Of a stretch of DNA of 64,000 bases, positions 1 to 11,383 are shown one piece after another. The stretch comes from Allodiplogaster sudhausi (lineage: Eukaryota; Nematoda; Chromadorea; Rhabditida; Diplogasteridae), in NCBI GenBank assembly GCA_945643635.1, contig CALZFC010000015.1, positions 6,429,501-6,493,500 on the forward strand. The letters run 5' to 3'. A program made the translations under genes and the position numbers. The notes beneath the pieces were generated by a model that was given only the letters and a program-made list of their open reading frames with translations, had not been told where the DNA came from and made no database searches. The first letter of the stretch is position 1; every line of letters starts with the position of its first letter.

Positions 1-1025
1 TGAGGCAGAACCACGTTGTCAACAGTTCGCGGCATGTCTCTTCTACACGTCTCAAGCTATTCTCCGTCTTCTCAGCGCCCTCCAGTACGTTCTGTAGAAT
101 TTCCATTTTCGAGGAAAAGGAACAGCAAATAACTCGACCACACAAATTGGGTGTCAGTGCTAATATTCAATTCCATAAATTGGATTCAATAAAGATAAAT
201 ATGCCTTTCCATACTAACAAGTATATGAGCTCGCAAGTCGCAGATTGTCTTGATGCCCTCCTTGCGATTGCCAACTGCTTGGAAGAGAAGTTGGTAAAGG
301 GGAGTTGCCGCGCGCTTCACTTCATTCGTTGCACTCGAATTCTGAGTCAAGCCAAGCATTACGGATCAGCAAAAAATGGACAGCAACAAAACTAAAGCCT
401 CAAAACTGGGCATCTGTGCATGGCTATTAAAAATCCGATGCGAAAGCTAAACTATCTACTTGTTTAAAAATAAATCCAGAAACAATTCCGTAAGGGAAGA
501 GCAACATTTCTGATAGTTCCATTCAAAAATAAATATGATAACGATGAAAGACAACATCTCGAGATAGAAAATCTCCTGAACTGACTCGCTGGTACAGCGA
601 AATTGCATTCTCGAGTGTGCCGTGATCAATGCCAAAATTGTTCGCGAGATAAATCAGCAAATCGGTGCGCACAGTCGCCTCTGCATCAGTAAACAACTCC
701 TAAAAATAGTGAAACCAGGAGAAGTCAATCTAATATCACACAACGAAATAACTCCGCAAACAACATTAAGAAGCAGAATACTTTATACCTTGAACGTTTT
801 GCCAGCAACTGCCCATTGGTCGTTGGTGGAAGTGAGAGAGAGGACGTTGCAAATGGAACGGAGTCTGTGGACGGCATCGGAAGAGAGCGAAGAGGAGGAA
901 GTAGAAGCTTCCATGCGAAGGTCATAGCCGCCGTAAGAAGCCAGGAGAAGAGCGGGCGAAGAAGCAACGGGAAGAGGCCATTTCCTGAGGAGGCGCACCA
1001 GCTGTCTGCTCATCCAGCTCTTCAA
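1..1025 (-). CDS. MLYCD: malonyl-CoA decarboxylase, 5' part (cut by window edge)
   Basis: The enzyme converts malonyl-CoA to acetyl-CoA in mitochondria, peroxisomes and cytosol and so regulates fatty-acid oxidation. Four minus-strand exons join in phase: 1025-789, 699-556, 341-219 and 91-1. The start at 1025 opens an arginine-rich, acid-poor leader (MKSWMSRQLVRLLRKWP) like a mitochondrial presequence. The second exon has FGIDHG, matching the family FGVDHG in the helical N-terminal domain. The third has PLYQLLFQAV and the fourth ends RELLTTWFCL, both lining up with the human protein in order. Donors are GTATAA, GTTGTC and GTTAGT. The catalytic GNAT-like domain lies beyond the window. It is divergent from the IDH3 gene, with 725 bases between start codons. 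Identification is from remembered family sequence and is strong because three separate exons agree in order and spacing. Confidence 0.85.
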
Positions 1026-1409
1026 ACAACTCTCCCCACTTGCTTCCTTCTCTCTCTCTCTTTCTCTCTCTCTCTATCTCTGTCTCTTTCTCTCCCTCTT
1101 GGATTCAACAATAAACAAGAAAGATCCTCTGGCCACACAACACACACTTCCTAGCCATTATTCTTCTGTTACTGCGTTTTCAACGTAGAGAAAGAAGAAG
1201 GAAGGCACCAACTGACAACAAAGAAGAAGAAGAAAACACCGACAACTCTCGCCTTGTCTGCGCTCTCTCGCTCTATCAGCAGTGAAAAGTCAGACAACAG
1301 AGAACATCCAGCAATAGGGTTTTAGTGTGATTCCTACATATAGTATGTTTTAGTGCTACCGAAGGATAGAAGCGTTTTACTAATTTTTGACTGAGAAGGT
1401 CAGATTTGC

Positions 1410-1568
1410 GGCAAATAGTGATATTCACCCATTCACCCATTCACCCCGCATTCACCCAGGATTCACCCAGCATTCACCCACATTCACCCAAGTACTAAAA
1501 TACATAGCGTGGGTGAATGTGGGTGAATGCTGGGTGAATGGGTGAATGGGTGAATATTGCTATTTGCC
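1410..1568. mobile_element. 159-base foldback MITE with 9-base target duplication
   Basis: The two ends are near-perfect inverted copies, GGCAAATAGTGATATT against AATATTGCTATTTGCC. The arms are made of tandem TTCACCCA units on the left and TGGGTGAA units on the right, so the element can fold almost completely. It is flanked by the direct repeat CAGATTTGC at 1401-1409 and 1569-1577, a 9-base target duplication. It has no coding capacity. It lies between the divergent MLYCD and IDH3 genes. The GGCAA end, 9-base duplication and tandem-unit arms match the larger element at 10657-15977, which suggests one Mutator-like (MULE) family; that assignment is inference. Confidence 0.75.
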
Positions 1569-1749
1569 CAGATTTGCAGTCAACTGCGCTATTCACTTTC
1601 AGCGATTTTGGTCATTTGCAAATGCATGGAGTTGTATATGTTTTCATTGTCCTTTTTTAACTACCCATTATTATTGCATGAGCTCATTTTCGCATTCCGT
1701 AGGGGGACGTGGTAGTTGTTACCAAAGGCCATCAAATAATCCTTTAGAG

Positions 1750-3874
1750 ATGAGCCGCCCATCTCTTCTCTTCTTGTCTGCCCGCGCCGCTCTTCGTAGG
1801 AATGCCTCATCCAGTGCTATCCAGAGCGAAATGGAGCGTTTCCGCTCTTCTGTCATGTCCAACGATCAGGTCAGTTTAAATGGTCGCTTGTATTGCATGA
1901 AGTTCAGTTTATATTTCGTCCCATGTATGCTCATAAGGTCTAAAATGATTGAACCGAACTGCGATTTCGTTGATCTCACAGTCATGTTGATGAGTAACCC
2001 TTTCTATGCCCGGGAGTGTTTGCAGAAGCTGGTGGCTCGCTACGGCGGTCGCAGCACCGTGAGTGTCCTGGCCGGGGATGGAATCGGGCCGGAGATGCTC
2101 AGCCACGTCGAGCGCATTTTCGAGCATGGCAACGTACGTTTAATGTTTTCTTGCTCTCTCAAAGTTCAATTCTGGAGATAGGCGGTTAATGGGAATGCCA
2201 CTATCTGTTAGATTTTCAGGTTCCCGTGGACCTCGAGAAGGTCGCTCTGAGTTCGATGCAGGAGGAGGCTGAAGACCTCGAGCAGGCGTTGATCTCCATC
2301 CGCCGCAACGGCGTCGCTCTCAAGGGGAACATCGAAACTAAATTTGACGACCCGACCTTTATCTCGAGGAACATGAGTCTGAGGAAGGAGCTGGACCTCT
2401 ATGCAAATGTCCTGCACTGCCACTCCATCCCGACTATTCGCTCCCGCCACACTGACATCGACATTGTACTCATCCGAGAGAACACTGAGGGCGAGTATTC
2501 GGGACTCGAACACGAGATCACCAGCGGCGTCGTTGAAAGTCTCAAGGTTTTCATTCCCAACCACCGTTTTTAATAGTTGAATTGCCTGGTTTATACTTTT
2601 TCAGATTCCACAATGTTGTTTGATGATTTTTTGATGAGTTCGATTTGTGAAGCGTTCTTGGTAGAACTGATAGTTCAGTTTTGAGTGTTTCGTTCATAAA
2701 GGTGATGACACACAAGAACATCGAGCGAATCTGCAAGTTTGCGTTCAACTACGCAATCAAGTACGGGAGAAAGAAGGTGACTGCCGTGCACAAGGCCAAT
2801 ATCCAGAAGCTCGGCGATGGCGCATTCCTTAAGGTTCTTCAATATCAGAAGCGCTTGATTTGGAAGAAATAGTCAGTTTTCTTCTCAGTGCAATTGTTTT
2901 AGATCGCAACGGACATGGCAAAAGACTACCAGCTCGAGTTCGAGTCGATGATTGTTGACAACGCCTCTATGCAGCTTGTTAGTCTAATTCAACATTCGCA
3001 TTTATCTCGCCGCAACTTTTTATTCGCTTAAGGACGAATAAGCTCTTTGATTCCTTTGCAGGTGAAGAGACCACAGCAGTTCGACATCATGTTGATGCCG
3101 AATCTGTATGGGAACATCATCTCGAACATTGCTTGCGGCCTGGTGGGCGGGCCCGGGCTGGTCTCTGGCATGAACTACGGAGACAAGTATGCCGTCTTCG
3201 AGACAGGCACACGCAACACTGGCAGTTCACTCGCCGGCAGGTTTGATTTTTTTAAACACACATTCATTGATTGGATGGCTTAAGTTTTCCTTGCCATCAA
3301 TCATTTCCTTAATTTGTTTATTTGCTTTTACCAGAACAACTTTACATGGTCTTGGATGCAATGGTGTTTTTGGGAGGGGAAGGGGGAACCAGAGAGCACT
3401 TACTATATGCATTTTCATGGGGCTACCCACGAGCAAAATTTTAAATTATTCGTTCTTTCTGTTTTCTTTTATTAGTAACTATTATTGCTTCGGTTCCTGT
3501 TTTCAATTTTATTCTGATTATTCTGATGTAGACCAAGCCAGTGACAAAAACGGCGCCCACCAGCACGTTTCTGGATATCTGTTTTATTGTTTACCTATTT
3601 TTGTTGTTCAATTTTGTTATTACTCTGTAAGTATAGAACATACCATACTTCCAGAGACGCTGCTAATCCGACTGCTTTCGTGCGCGCGGCGGTGGACATG
3701 CTGCGGTACCTCGGGTACTCTGCCCACGCCGACCTCATCTCCGACTCCCTCTTCCGCGCCCTCGTCGAGGACCGCCTCCACACGGCAGACGTTGGTGGAG
3801 CTGTCAAGACCAGCGAATTGATCCAGGCTATTCTCGACCACATGGATGAGTACAAGCTCAAGGTCAACATCTAG
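1750..3874 (+). CDS. IDH3G: NAD-dependent isocitrate dehydrogenase, gamma-type subunit
   Basis: This is a regulatory subunit of the mitochondrial TCA-cycle enzyme that oxidises isocitrate to 2-oxoglutarate. Seven exons keep phase: 1750-1869, 2026-2133, 2220-2546, 2702-2833, 2903-2977, 3062-3240 and 3655-3874, giving 386 residues against about 393 in human. The start gives a basic leader, [18 protein letters not shown]. Visible family motifs are [64 protein letters not shown] and [11 protein letters not shown]. The residues RPQQFD and RNTG favour the gamma over the beta subunit. The gene has short introns with GT-AG ends. It should work with alpha and beta subunits, which are not in this window. 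Confidence 0.92.
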
Positions 3875-4858
3875 TCTCTCTCGCTTTCTCCTTCTCTCTC
3901 CCTCTTCCTCCTCTCTTTCACTGCCTTCTTGTCTACCTGTTTCCTCCTTTTTCTATCCATTCTGGCCACTCTCACGTTTCGTAGTTAGCGTTTACTTCAT
4001 AGTCTTGCTGCTTTAATCATATGTAGTGGTTATCTTACTCTTGTTCCTAGCTGCCTAAGGCATAATACTAAAATTGACGTTGTTTGTGTGTGCCATTTTC
4101 AGAATGCGTTAAAAGAGGATCAAAATTGGAATCTAGAAATAGCTGTAAAAATGAATATCACCAGCAGACTTTGGCTGCTGCGAATTTTGGAAATGGCACA
4201 TTTCAAAGTTGAACTTAGCGTCGTTTGTTGGTAGAATATAATTGAATTCTTATTTGGTTGTGCCGGTGAGCTTTGCAAACTTGAGGCTGTTTCTACTGAA
4301 ATGTTTCATTCCTTGTGCAACTTAATTTAGAGAAGTCATTCCCAAGAATGGATGTTTGTGTTGTGAGTGATAAATGAGTTGATGACTGAACAAGGAGGAG
4401 CACCAGGCATAAAGTATGCAAGTCAGGTATCAATAATTCCTTTATTCCGATTCCTTATCAGCTGCGGGGGTGCATAAGAGGGGAGGGGGATTGTAGTCCA
4501 GATCAAACGGCGTGTGATGCGTGTACTGAATATGGATGTGCGTAGTGTTGTACCCTTTATCGACATAATTCTTGCTTTCATCGCTGTCTCTTCTGTCTCC
4601 TTCTCGATTCCCCGATTTGATCCTTCATTCATTTTCTCCAAAACCTGTATTCTCTGTTCCCGGTATGGCAAGTATGCACTTTATCGTAAATGGATTGCCC
4701 TTTGAAAGCTCAAAAAGTAGAATGAGTGGCATCATACGACTCAAGCAACTGCGTTTTCTTGTGAAAGACGCTGCCAGTTCAATATTAGGGGAATATTGTA
4801 GCTTGTGCCATTTAGTGTGTGGCTTCACTTTTCTAGTGGTTCGCGTTATCTCTTTCCG

Positions 4859-4906
<48 letters not shown>

Positions 4907-5395
4907 TCTCTCTCTCTCTCTCTACCTCTCTCTATCTCTCTCTCTATTTCTCCCGCTCGCCCTCTCTCCTTCTCCCTGATTGCACTCCCTATCTCAAAGT
5001 GTGCTTTTGTGTCCTCACCATCTGCATGTATTTCTTGCCTTTACTTTGCTCCGGTCGGCCCTTTTCTCCCCGTGTGCATTAGTCTTCCATTTTTCCGATC
5101 GTGCAACATGTTAGTCGTGTACATGTTCCCTGTCATCCCTCTTTCTCTCTCTCGCTCCCTCTCTTCTCTCTCTCGCTCCCTCTCTTCTCTCTCTCTCTCC
5201 TCTCTCTCTCTCGTGCTCCCTTCCTTTTTATCCTTGTATCTCTTGTCTCTGTTCGCCGTCCTCGATCTACATGCTACACTTGCTGTTCTGCCCTCGTAAT
5301 ATCGATGCGATCCAAATGGCAACCTTCTTGTCTCTGATCGGTCGTGATGTTTCTGCCCTGTGTACTTGTTCTACTTGACAGGCAAGGGAGGAAGG
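3875..5395. other. intergenic: IDH3 3' region and upstream of SLC35B4
   Basis: No coding exon is supported here. The first part is pyrimidine-rich 3' untranslated sequence of the IDH3 gene. From 4862 to about 4975 there is an almost pure CT microsatellite, and 5140-5210 has a second. Open frames across these runs encode only Ser/Leu repeats and are rejected. The last bases before 5396 include TTGACAG, a possible acceptor if the transporter has a 5' untranslated exon. Confidence 0.6.
4862..4975. repeat. (CT)n microsatellite
   Basis: The stretch is a nearly uninterrupted CT repeat of about 40 bases followed by interrupted CT tracts. It lies between the IDH3 and SLC35B4 genes and reads CT on the sense strand of both. 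Confidence 0.9.
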
Positions 5396-7146
5396 ATGGC
5401 AGTTTCTTCCGTGATGAGCGACGTCCTCGGCGTGCTCGGCGGGTGCATGGGCTGCATGGTTGTCGTGGAGAACATTGCCAAGTCAGTGAAGAAGCGAATT
5501 TTGAGAGAAACAGCATCCTGAAATCGCATGATTAACGAGGTGCTGTTGCAGGCAACAGCCCTCGTCGATGAACCTGATGACTCTCTCGACCTTCCTTTTC
5601 ATTGCCGCTGTCGGACTTATTCACACGTCCAAGTTCTTCACAGTTCCTAACAAGATTCCGCTAAGGTAAGCTAAATGTTTCATTTCACTGATTATTCTTC
5701 AGTTTTTGCTGATTGTGATGTTCTTTTCATTCTCTGACCACTTTAGAGGCTATGCCAAGACTGTCACCGTCTTCTTCATTGTTAACGTCATCAACAATCA
5801 GGCACTCAACTTCCATGTTCCCGTTCCTCTCCACATCATCTTTCGATCGGTTCATTAATTTACTTTTTCTGAATCAGCAGTGGAGTAAATAGATGGTTTT
5901 TACTGTATGTGGAATATGTATTCTGTTAAATACTTTGCTTCCCTCAGGGTTCTTTGCTGGCCAACATGTTGCTGAATGTGATTCTGATGGGAAGAAGCTA
6001 CTCTCTCCGGAAGTACATCTCAGTCTTCGCCATAACTCTCGGCATTATCATTTGCACTCTCGCCACTTCTCAACAGGGCAAAGTTAGCTTTGGCCTTCCA
6101 ATAACCTTTATATTTCACCTAAATCTTTGATAGTGAATGATCTTTTTATTCTTTTGTGCACAATTTATTCCCTCTTCATACGAGATTATTTGAGAGGAAT
6201 GAAATATTCCTCGTGTGTTTGCTTTTCCTACATGATTAAGTTCCCTTCTGGTTACATTGGCAATGAAGAGAGGTAATGCGATTTCCAGGACAGTGGAATG
6301 AGCATGGACGAGGCAAGCAAACACTACGTCGAGTGGTCGATTGGTCAGCTCTTTTATCTATTTATAGTGCCATCGAAATTTTTTTTACAAGATCTTCGAG
6401 ATTTTATGCCCTAAACAATTTTTCAAAATTTGTTTAGAGTTGCTCTGCATAAAGCTAAGAGGAGAAGTAGTCAGAGTCCCTTACAAATATCTCTTGTTTT
6501 GCCTGCCAGGAATCGCGATGTTGTCCTTCGCCCTGTTGGCCTCTGCCCTGCTCGGCATCTACCAACAACAGATGTACGAGCAGTACGGGAAACACCCCGA
6601 CGAGGCCATGTTCGTCACCCACGCTCTCGCTCTCCCCGCTTTCTCTCTCATGTACAAAGGTAAGAACATTCAAATGGCACGAAAGAAAGATAGAGGAAAC
6701 TAGTCTATTCACACTTCTTATTTGATTCCTTATAAGCAAGCAGATCACGAGGCAAGAGTATCCGTATAGATTGACATTTCGTGACTTGAGCAATCCCTTG
6801 CCTAGACATCGCCCGCTCCGCAGCTGTCTTCACTGCGGCAGCCCCGGCCTCCTTCCTGGGCCTGGAGCTGCCGCTGTCTGGTCTCTGGCTGAACATGCTG
6901 GCCTCGTGTGTCCTGCAGTGGGTGTGCATCCGCTTCGTGTACCGCCTGAACGCGTCGGTCGACTCGCTGACCGTGACTCTCGTCGTGACCCTCAGGAAGT
7001 TCCTTTCTCTCTTGGTCTCCATTGTCTACTTCCAGAATCCTTTCTCTGCCATGCACTGGCTAGGAACCTTCTTTGTCTTCGCTGGTACACTCGCTTTTGA
7101 TGACGTGTTCTTCAAGTCCTCTATTAAGGCTAAAAAACAAGAATAG
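5396..7146 (+). CDS. SLC35B4: SLC35B4-type nucleotide-sugar transporter
   Basis: The family carries UDP-xylose and UDP-N-acetylglucosamine across Golgi/ER membranes in exchange for UMP. Seven exons are in phase: 5396-5481, 5552-5665, 5747-5849, 5948-6082, 6289-6343, 6510-6659 and 6806-7146, giving 327 residues (human 331). Family landmarks appear in order: VNVINNQALNFHVPVPLHII, FRS/GSLLANM across a splice junction, ATSQQGK, LGIYQQQMYEQYGKH, THALALPAF, and near the C-terminus TVTLVVTLRKFLSL and YFQNPFSAMHWLGT. The tail ends KAKKQE, a possible lysine-based ER retrieval signal. About ten hydrophobic segments are visible. Donors include GTCAGT and GTTAGC. The start was chosen because the first exon then encodes the first hydrophobic segment directly. 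Confidence 0.92.
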
Positions 7147-7438
7147 AGAATAGCTTGAAAAATTTATCATACTTATTATATACTTATAAATTACATATTC
7201 GCATTTCGGCTTAAAGTTGGCACGAGTATTAAAAATATCCAGATAGGATTATAGGAAAGATTGTAAGGCCATTGTTTCACATATGTTCATATCACTTTAA
7301 AGTGCTTACCTCGTAATAAAACATAAGAATTCTGCTGGAATATAGAAAGTAAAAGCATTTTAACATAACAAAATAGGTCTAAAAAATATGATAAATTTGA
7401 TAATAAAATACAGAATTCTCGAAAGGGGCATGAAAAAT

Positions 7439-10400
7439 TTAGATATAATAGGGAATCAGGCGGATGTCACGTTCCTGAAGTGCGTCTCGGATTGACTCGG
7501 TTTCATTGACGAGAGGAGTCTCACAGAAGAGGAACTTGGATATCGAAGGAAGAGAGTGGAGGGCAGGAGAGAGCGAGACAGTCGAGAGCTCCCTGCACCC
7601 GCCTACGGAGAGGAACTCCAGATTGGGAACACGCTCTCCCAGCAATGGAGTCAGTCTGAACAACAACCAGCAGCATTTACCGAATAAAAAAAAGAAGGTA
7701 AATATTACTACTAGAGTAAGCGTTGGTCTTATGCCTAGAAAATAGGAGAAAAGGCTTACTTCTTGAGCGGATTCTCATCCAAGCCAAGTCTGACGAGATT
7801 TGGCAGAGGGGGGAGATGCTCCAGACAACCAATTTGATTGCCGCGAAGGTCAAGATCCGTTAGGAGGCCAGCCAGGGGAAACAGATCCTCTACTCTGAAA
7901 TCAAGGAAACATCCTTAGACGAATACAAAGCAAACTTGCCAAGTTTGGCATCATCGTTAACATAAGAGGAGTCATCCATTGCTGAATAAAATGAATCCAT
8001 TAGTGATTTGTGGAGAAGGCAATTAAAAGTAAAAAGAAATGCTTACTCTGTCAACTGAAGATAGCACAACGAAAGGGAAGTCGTTTCTCCATCCAGAAGA
8101 GATTCGAGCCGACTCTTTCCTTCCTTTTCCTTCTCCGGGGACATCAGTGCATATCTCAGCCGCTCTCGAGATAGAATACTCAAGGATATGCTATTATATT
8201 TTTACATGATAAGAATGATTAGAACTATGAATTATTAGCATACGTTCAGTTCTTTCATTATAGAAATAATGCGGTAGAAATAGAGTCGACCTCCCCCGCA
8301 CTGACCAATTGTACATGTTGACCCTGAGCGAGTCCAGCTCAGACCCGAGTCTCCTCAGCTGCGTCTCGATTCGAGAGTGTTCTTCAATGGGAGAAGTCGC
8401 GCGGAGGCAGAGAGTCTCCGTCAAGACACTCAGCTGCAATGGAAGAGGCATTCAGGCAAGCGTAGCACAAGCACGGAGAGAAGAAAGGAAAAACATGATG
8501 AGCAAAACTGACAGATTCAGAAAAATAGACACACGGGAAAAAGATTGTCAATTATATCGCTGATTGGCATTGTCTCCTTGCTATTTTCATTCGGGCGCTC
8601 TAAAAAGGAAAAAAACTCCGTCCTCGCTAACCGCGGATTCAGCATCTTCTTCCCGTATATCATCGCAGATCTTCTTAATCCTATCGATAAAGTCGCAAGG
8701 TCGAGGCCGCCAAATGTTGAGGAGAGCCTCTTTGTTGATGACTGGCTGCCCCTCTGCTACGGCCGTGAAGTCCGCTCCATCCAAACTGCCCTCTACCGTA
8801 CTCTCAGAATCGGAAACTTCGCCGACCCACACACGCGACATCGTGGCCTTCGTGTCTTGAGCGGACTAAAATGTATTTTAGAAAAATGAAAACAGCAACA
8901 CCCATCTCTAATTCAGAGTTCATCAACGCTGTCCCATAAAGTGAAGCATAAAACGCGAATGTGATTGTATCAGTTATAAACTGTCTTGCCTAACAGTGGT
9001 ATCGTAAAACAGCATTTCAAAAAGAGAATATGCACTGAGAGCGAACTCGACTAGGACTTCTTTAAGTTTTTTTTAAACATAATTCTGACAGGAATGAGAG
9101 TGATCTCGGAACCACGGAGGAAGAGTTGCGACTGTTGCAGAGTGAGAGGACGATTGAGCACGAGGGTAATTCGCTTGCCATGGCGAGAGATGCTCAGGGC
9201 TTGCGTTTGCAGGGAAGAAGACCACTCTTCCGCCACTGACGTTCATTTCATTGCTACATAATGAGCTAATGAAACAAACATTCTCCGACTACGAAGCAAC
9301 AATTAGATTTCACAAACTTTTGAAAATGCAAAAAAAACATAGAAGATGAGAATAAGAAACTGGAAGTGTGCGTGGAGTGAAGACTGATCAGCCACCGCGC
9401 GTACATCCACGCTGCTTGGTCGTGGGGATCAACAAAAACTGCCGATGCCATCTTCTGCAAAGCTAACTTTCTTCATTCAAACCAAGTGTTTCCAAATTTG
9501 GTTGTAATAAAGATTCACTCCAATATGAACTGTGAAATTACAACAGCAACACATTCGCATCTTACGCCAATCTACAATATTGCACAGTACCTTAATCTCG
9601 TTTTCTTGTGTCTCAGATGACAGCGAGATTGTTCCTTTCTCTGCATCGACAACTCGTTCCAGAAGCCCAATCCGCATGTGCCAAGCCGAGTAGTTAGAGA
9701 AATTCTCCTTGATCAACTTATTCGAGAACCTGCAATCAAAGTTGCTCAATTCTGATTAATGAAGGTGTTAAACTGAACCGGGCTGAAAGACAAAGGGATT
9801 CACAACTCTGGAATAAGCTAGAAAAAAAGGCATAAGATAAAACGAAAAAAGAACGCCATCATACTTGAGCTTTTCTTCTTCCGAGACTTTAGCCATGCTG
9901 GCGACAACTCTCCAGTGATCCCAGCAGTGAAAATTGCGACAGTCCATCTTCAACGCCTCCTCGCACATCTTCAGTTCCAGCTCCAAATTTGGCTTCCGCT
10001 GTCTTCGTAGAATCCAACCTCGTTGAAACCACGCAGAGTAAGACTTCGGATTTTCCTAGAGAAAGCGTGAATAATGCTCCTGCATTCCAGTTTCGCATAC
10101 ACTTCCATGGCAATGCAATCATGATACTGAGTGTGAATCGAAATTAACCTTAATGCACTCCTCCGTAAGGAGCAATTCATTGTGATAGTAAATCTCAATG
10201 CGTTCGTTGTCCTTTAAGCTATCTAGAACCTCACGACGAATGTTCCAAAAGGTGTTGATATCCGGATTCTTTGATAGAATCTTCGCGGTCAGCCCAAGCA
10301 TTTCATCATCAAGTTCGCCTAGAAAAAGCAGTTGTTGCTCATGATAATTCATCATAAACAGCAGGAAATAACATTATAAAGAACTCTGAATCCGAACCTT

Positions 10401-10521
10401 TGGATCGCTTGGCAAAGATGATATCGCGTGCGTCACAGTAAATCTTGAGCTTGACAGCCTTGTGCCGTTCCGTTGTCGCCCTTTGCTCCTCCGTGGTTGG
10501 CTGCTTCTTGACGAAGTGCAT
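7439..10521 (-). CDS. RABGGTA: Rab geranylgeranyltransferase alpha subunit
   Basis: This is the alpha subunit of the enzyme that attaches geranylgeranyl groups to Rab GTPases, working with a beta subunit and Rab escort protein. Eleven exons keep phase: 10521-10398, 10318-10149, 10055-9865, 9729-9591, 9454-9385, 9235-9090, 8865-8632, 8433-8306, 8190-8047, 7894-7760 and 7655-7439. The product is 565 residues; human is 567. Prenyltransferase alpha repeats are clear: NPDINTFWNIRREVL, NPKSYSAWFQRGWILRR, DCRNFHCWDHWR, NFSNYSAWHMR and DPHDQAAWMYARWL. The Ig-like insert domain (ISRHGKRITLVLNRPL) and the C-terminal leucine-rich repeats (LTDLDLRGNQIGCLEHLPPL) are both kept. The start MHFVKKQPTTEEQRATTER matches the vertebrate start. 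The 8632 donor (GTTAGC) is the least certain boundary. Confidence 0.93.
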
Positions 10522-10656
10522 AACGAGGACGAATGAGCTTCTACTACCAAACTGGATCAAATATAATGAGCACTATTAGATCCGCAACACATACTAACAG
10601 TGAACCACAATAACGAAATTAACGAAGCCGCTACCGGGCAAAGTTTGCCTGAAATC

Positions 10657-10831
10657 GGCAGTTAATCTTTTGCACGCTGCACGCTGCACGCTGCACGCCC
10701 TTAAAAAGTGATATATTGCACGCTGCACGCCAACATTTGTGATCTTTTGCACGCTGCACGCCTTTTTTTACTTTTTTACACGCTGCACGCCAATTGGTCG
10801 AAATTTTTTGCACGCCGCACGTCAAGTTTTT
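10657..10831 (+). repeat. left terminal inverted repeat of the 5.3 kb element
   Basis: The repeat is built from tandem TTGCACGCTGCACGCC-like units separated by spacers such as CTTAAAAAGTGATATA and AACATTTGTGATCTT. It matches the reverse complement of 15803-15977 with only about three differences by eye. The short ends GGCAGTTAAT and GGCAATTAAT differ by one base. Confidence 0.9.
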
Positions 10832-11024
10832 TCCTAACAATAAGACTATTTCTTTCCTTTAGTGTTCAGTCAGTAGTTTTTTAGTCATGTCTTCTCCATT
10901 CTGGGTGTAATAAACAGTGCCAAAAGAACCTTTATAAATGAACAATCAATCAGCTTACATCTGAGATGCAACAAATGGGAAATTTGGAAATGTAGATTAA
11001 CGGAAAGAACTTCTCATAGAAGGA

Positions 11025-11195
11025 ACAGTCAATTAGCACAATCAGTTAGCGGTCTAATAAAGAAAGAGAGCAAATGACTTCTCATAGAAGACAACAGTTA
11101 ACAAACAGGTAACAAATGACTTCTTATAGAAGAGGTGGATCCAGAATGAGTAACAACAAGCAGGCAACAAATGACATCCTATAGAAGAGGTGGGA
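11025..11195. repeat. degenerate tandem repeat with AAATGACTTCT-ATAGAAG units
   Basis: Four imperfect copies of a unit containing ACTTCTCATAGAAG or ACTTCTTATAGAAG, each preceded by CAAATG in most copies, recur about every 40-60 bases. Each unit is itself a small palindrome (CTTCTNATAGAAG). It lies just inside the left end of the 5.3 kb element and has no visible coding role. Confidence 0.6.
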
Positions 11196-11383
11196 CCAGC
11201 ACGAGAGATCACTCAAAGTTGTTTGCCACGGTGATTTGGCTCGAATGCATGTTGAATGTCATCTTAATCCAAGTGTTGTAGATCGACTTCATCGAAAGGG
11301 CCAATGAGGGAGAAAGCGCGATTCGAGCTGGAGTGGCATACGAGTAGCGCGACATCAAGCAGTTCAGCCGACAATGGAGCACT

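Noticed and set aside
1411..1565. Regular TTCACCCA units considered as a CRISPR array or bacterial repeat
   Set aside because: The units are contiguous without unique spacers, form an inverted pair, and are bounded by a target duplication in an animal genome.
4805..5299. Long plus-strand Ser/Leu-rich open frame
   Set aside because: It is the translation of CT microsatellites; no non-repeat protein sequence or splice context supports it. The same applies to frames at 23000-23290, 24840-25460, 28890-29430 and 45010-45320.
8545..8889. Plus-strand frame of 114 residues
   Set aside because: It is antisense to RABGGTA exon 7, whose minus-strand frame matches the family.
10660..10820. GCACGCTGCACGCC units considered as a satellite array
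   Set aside because: The same block occurs inverted 5.1 kb away with 9-base duplications outside, so it is a transposon end.
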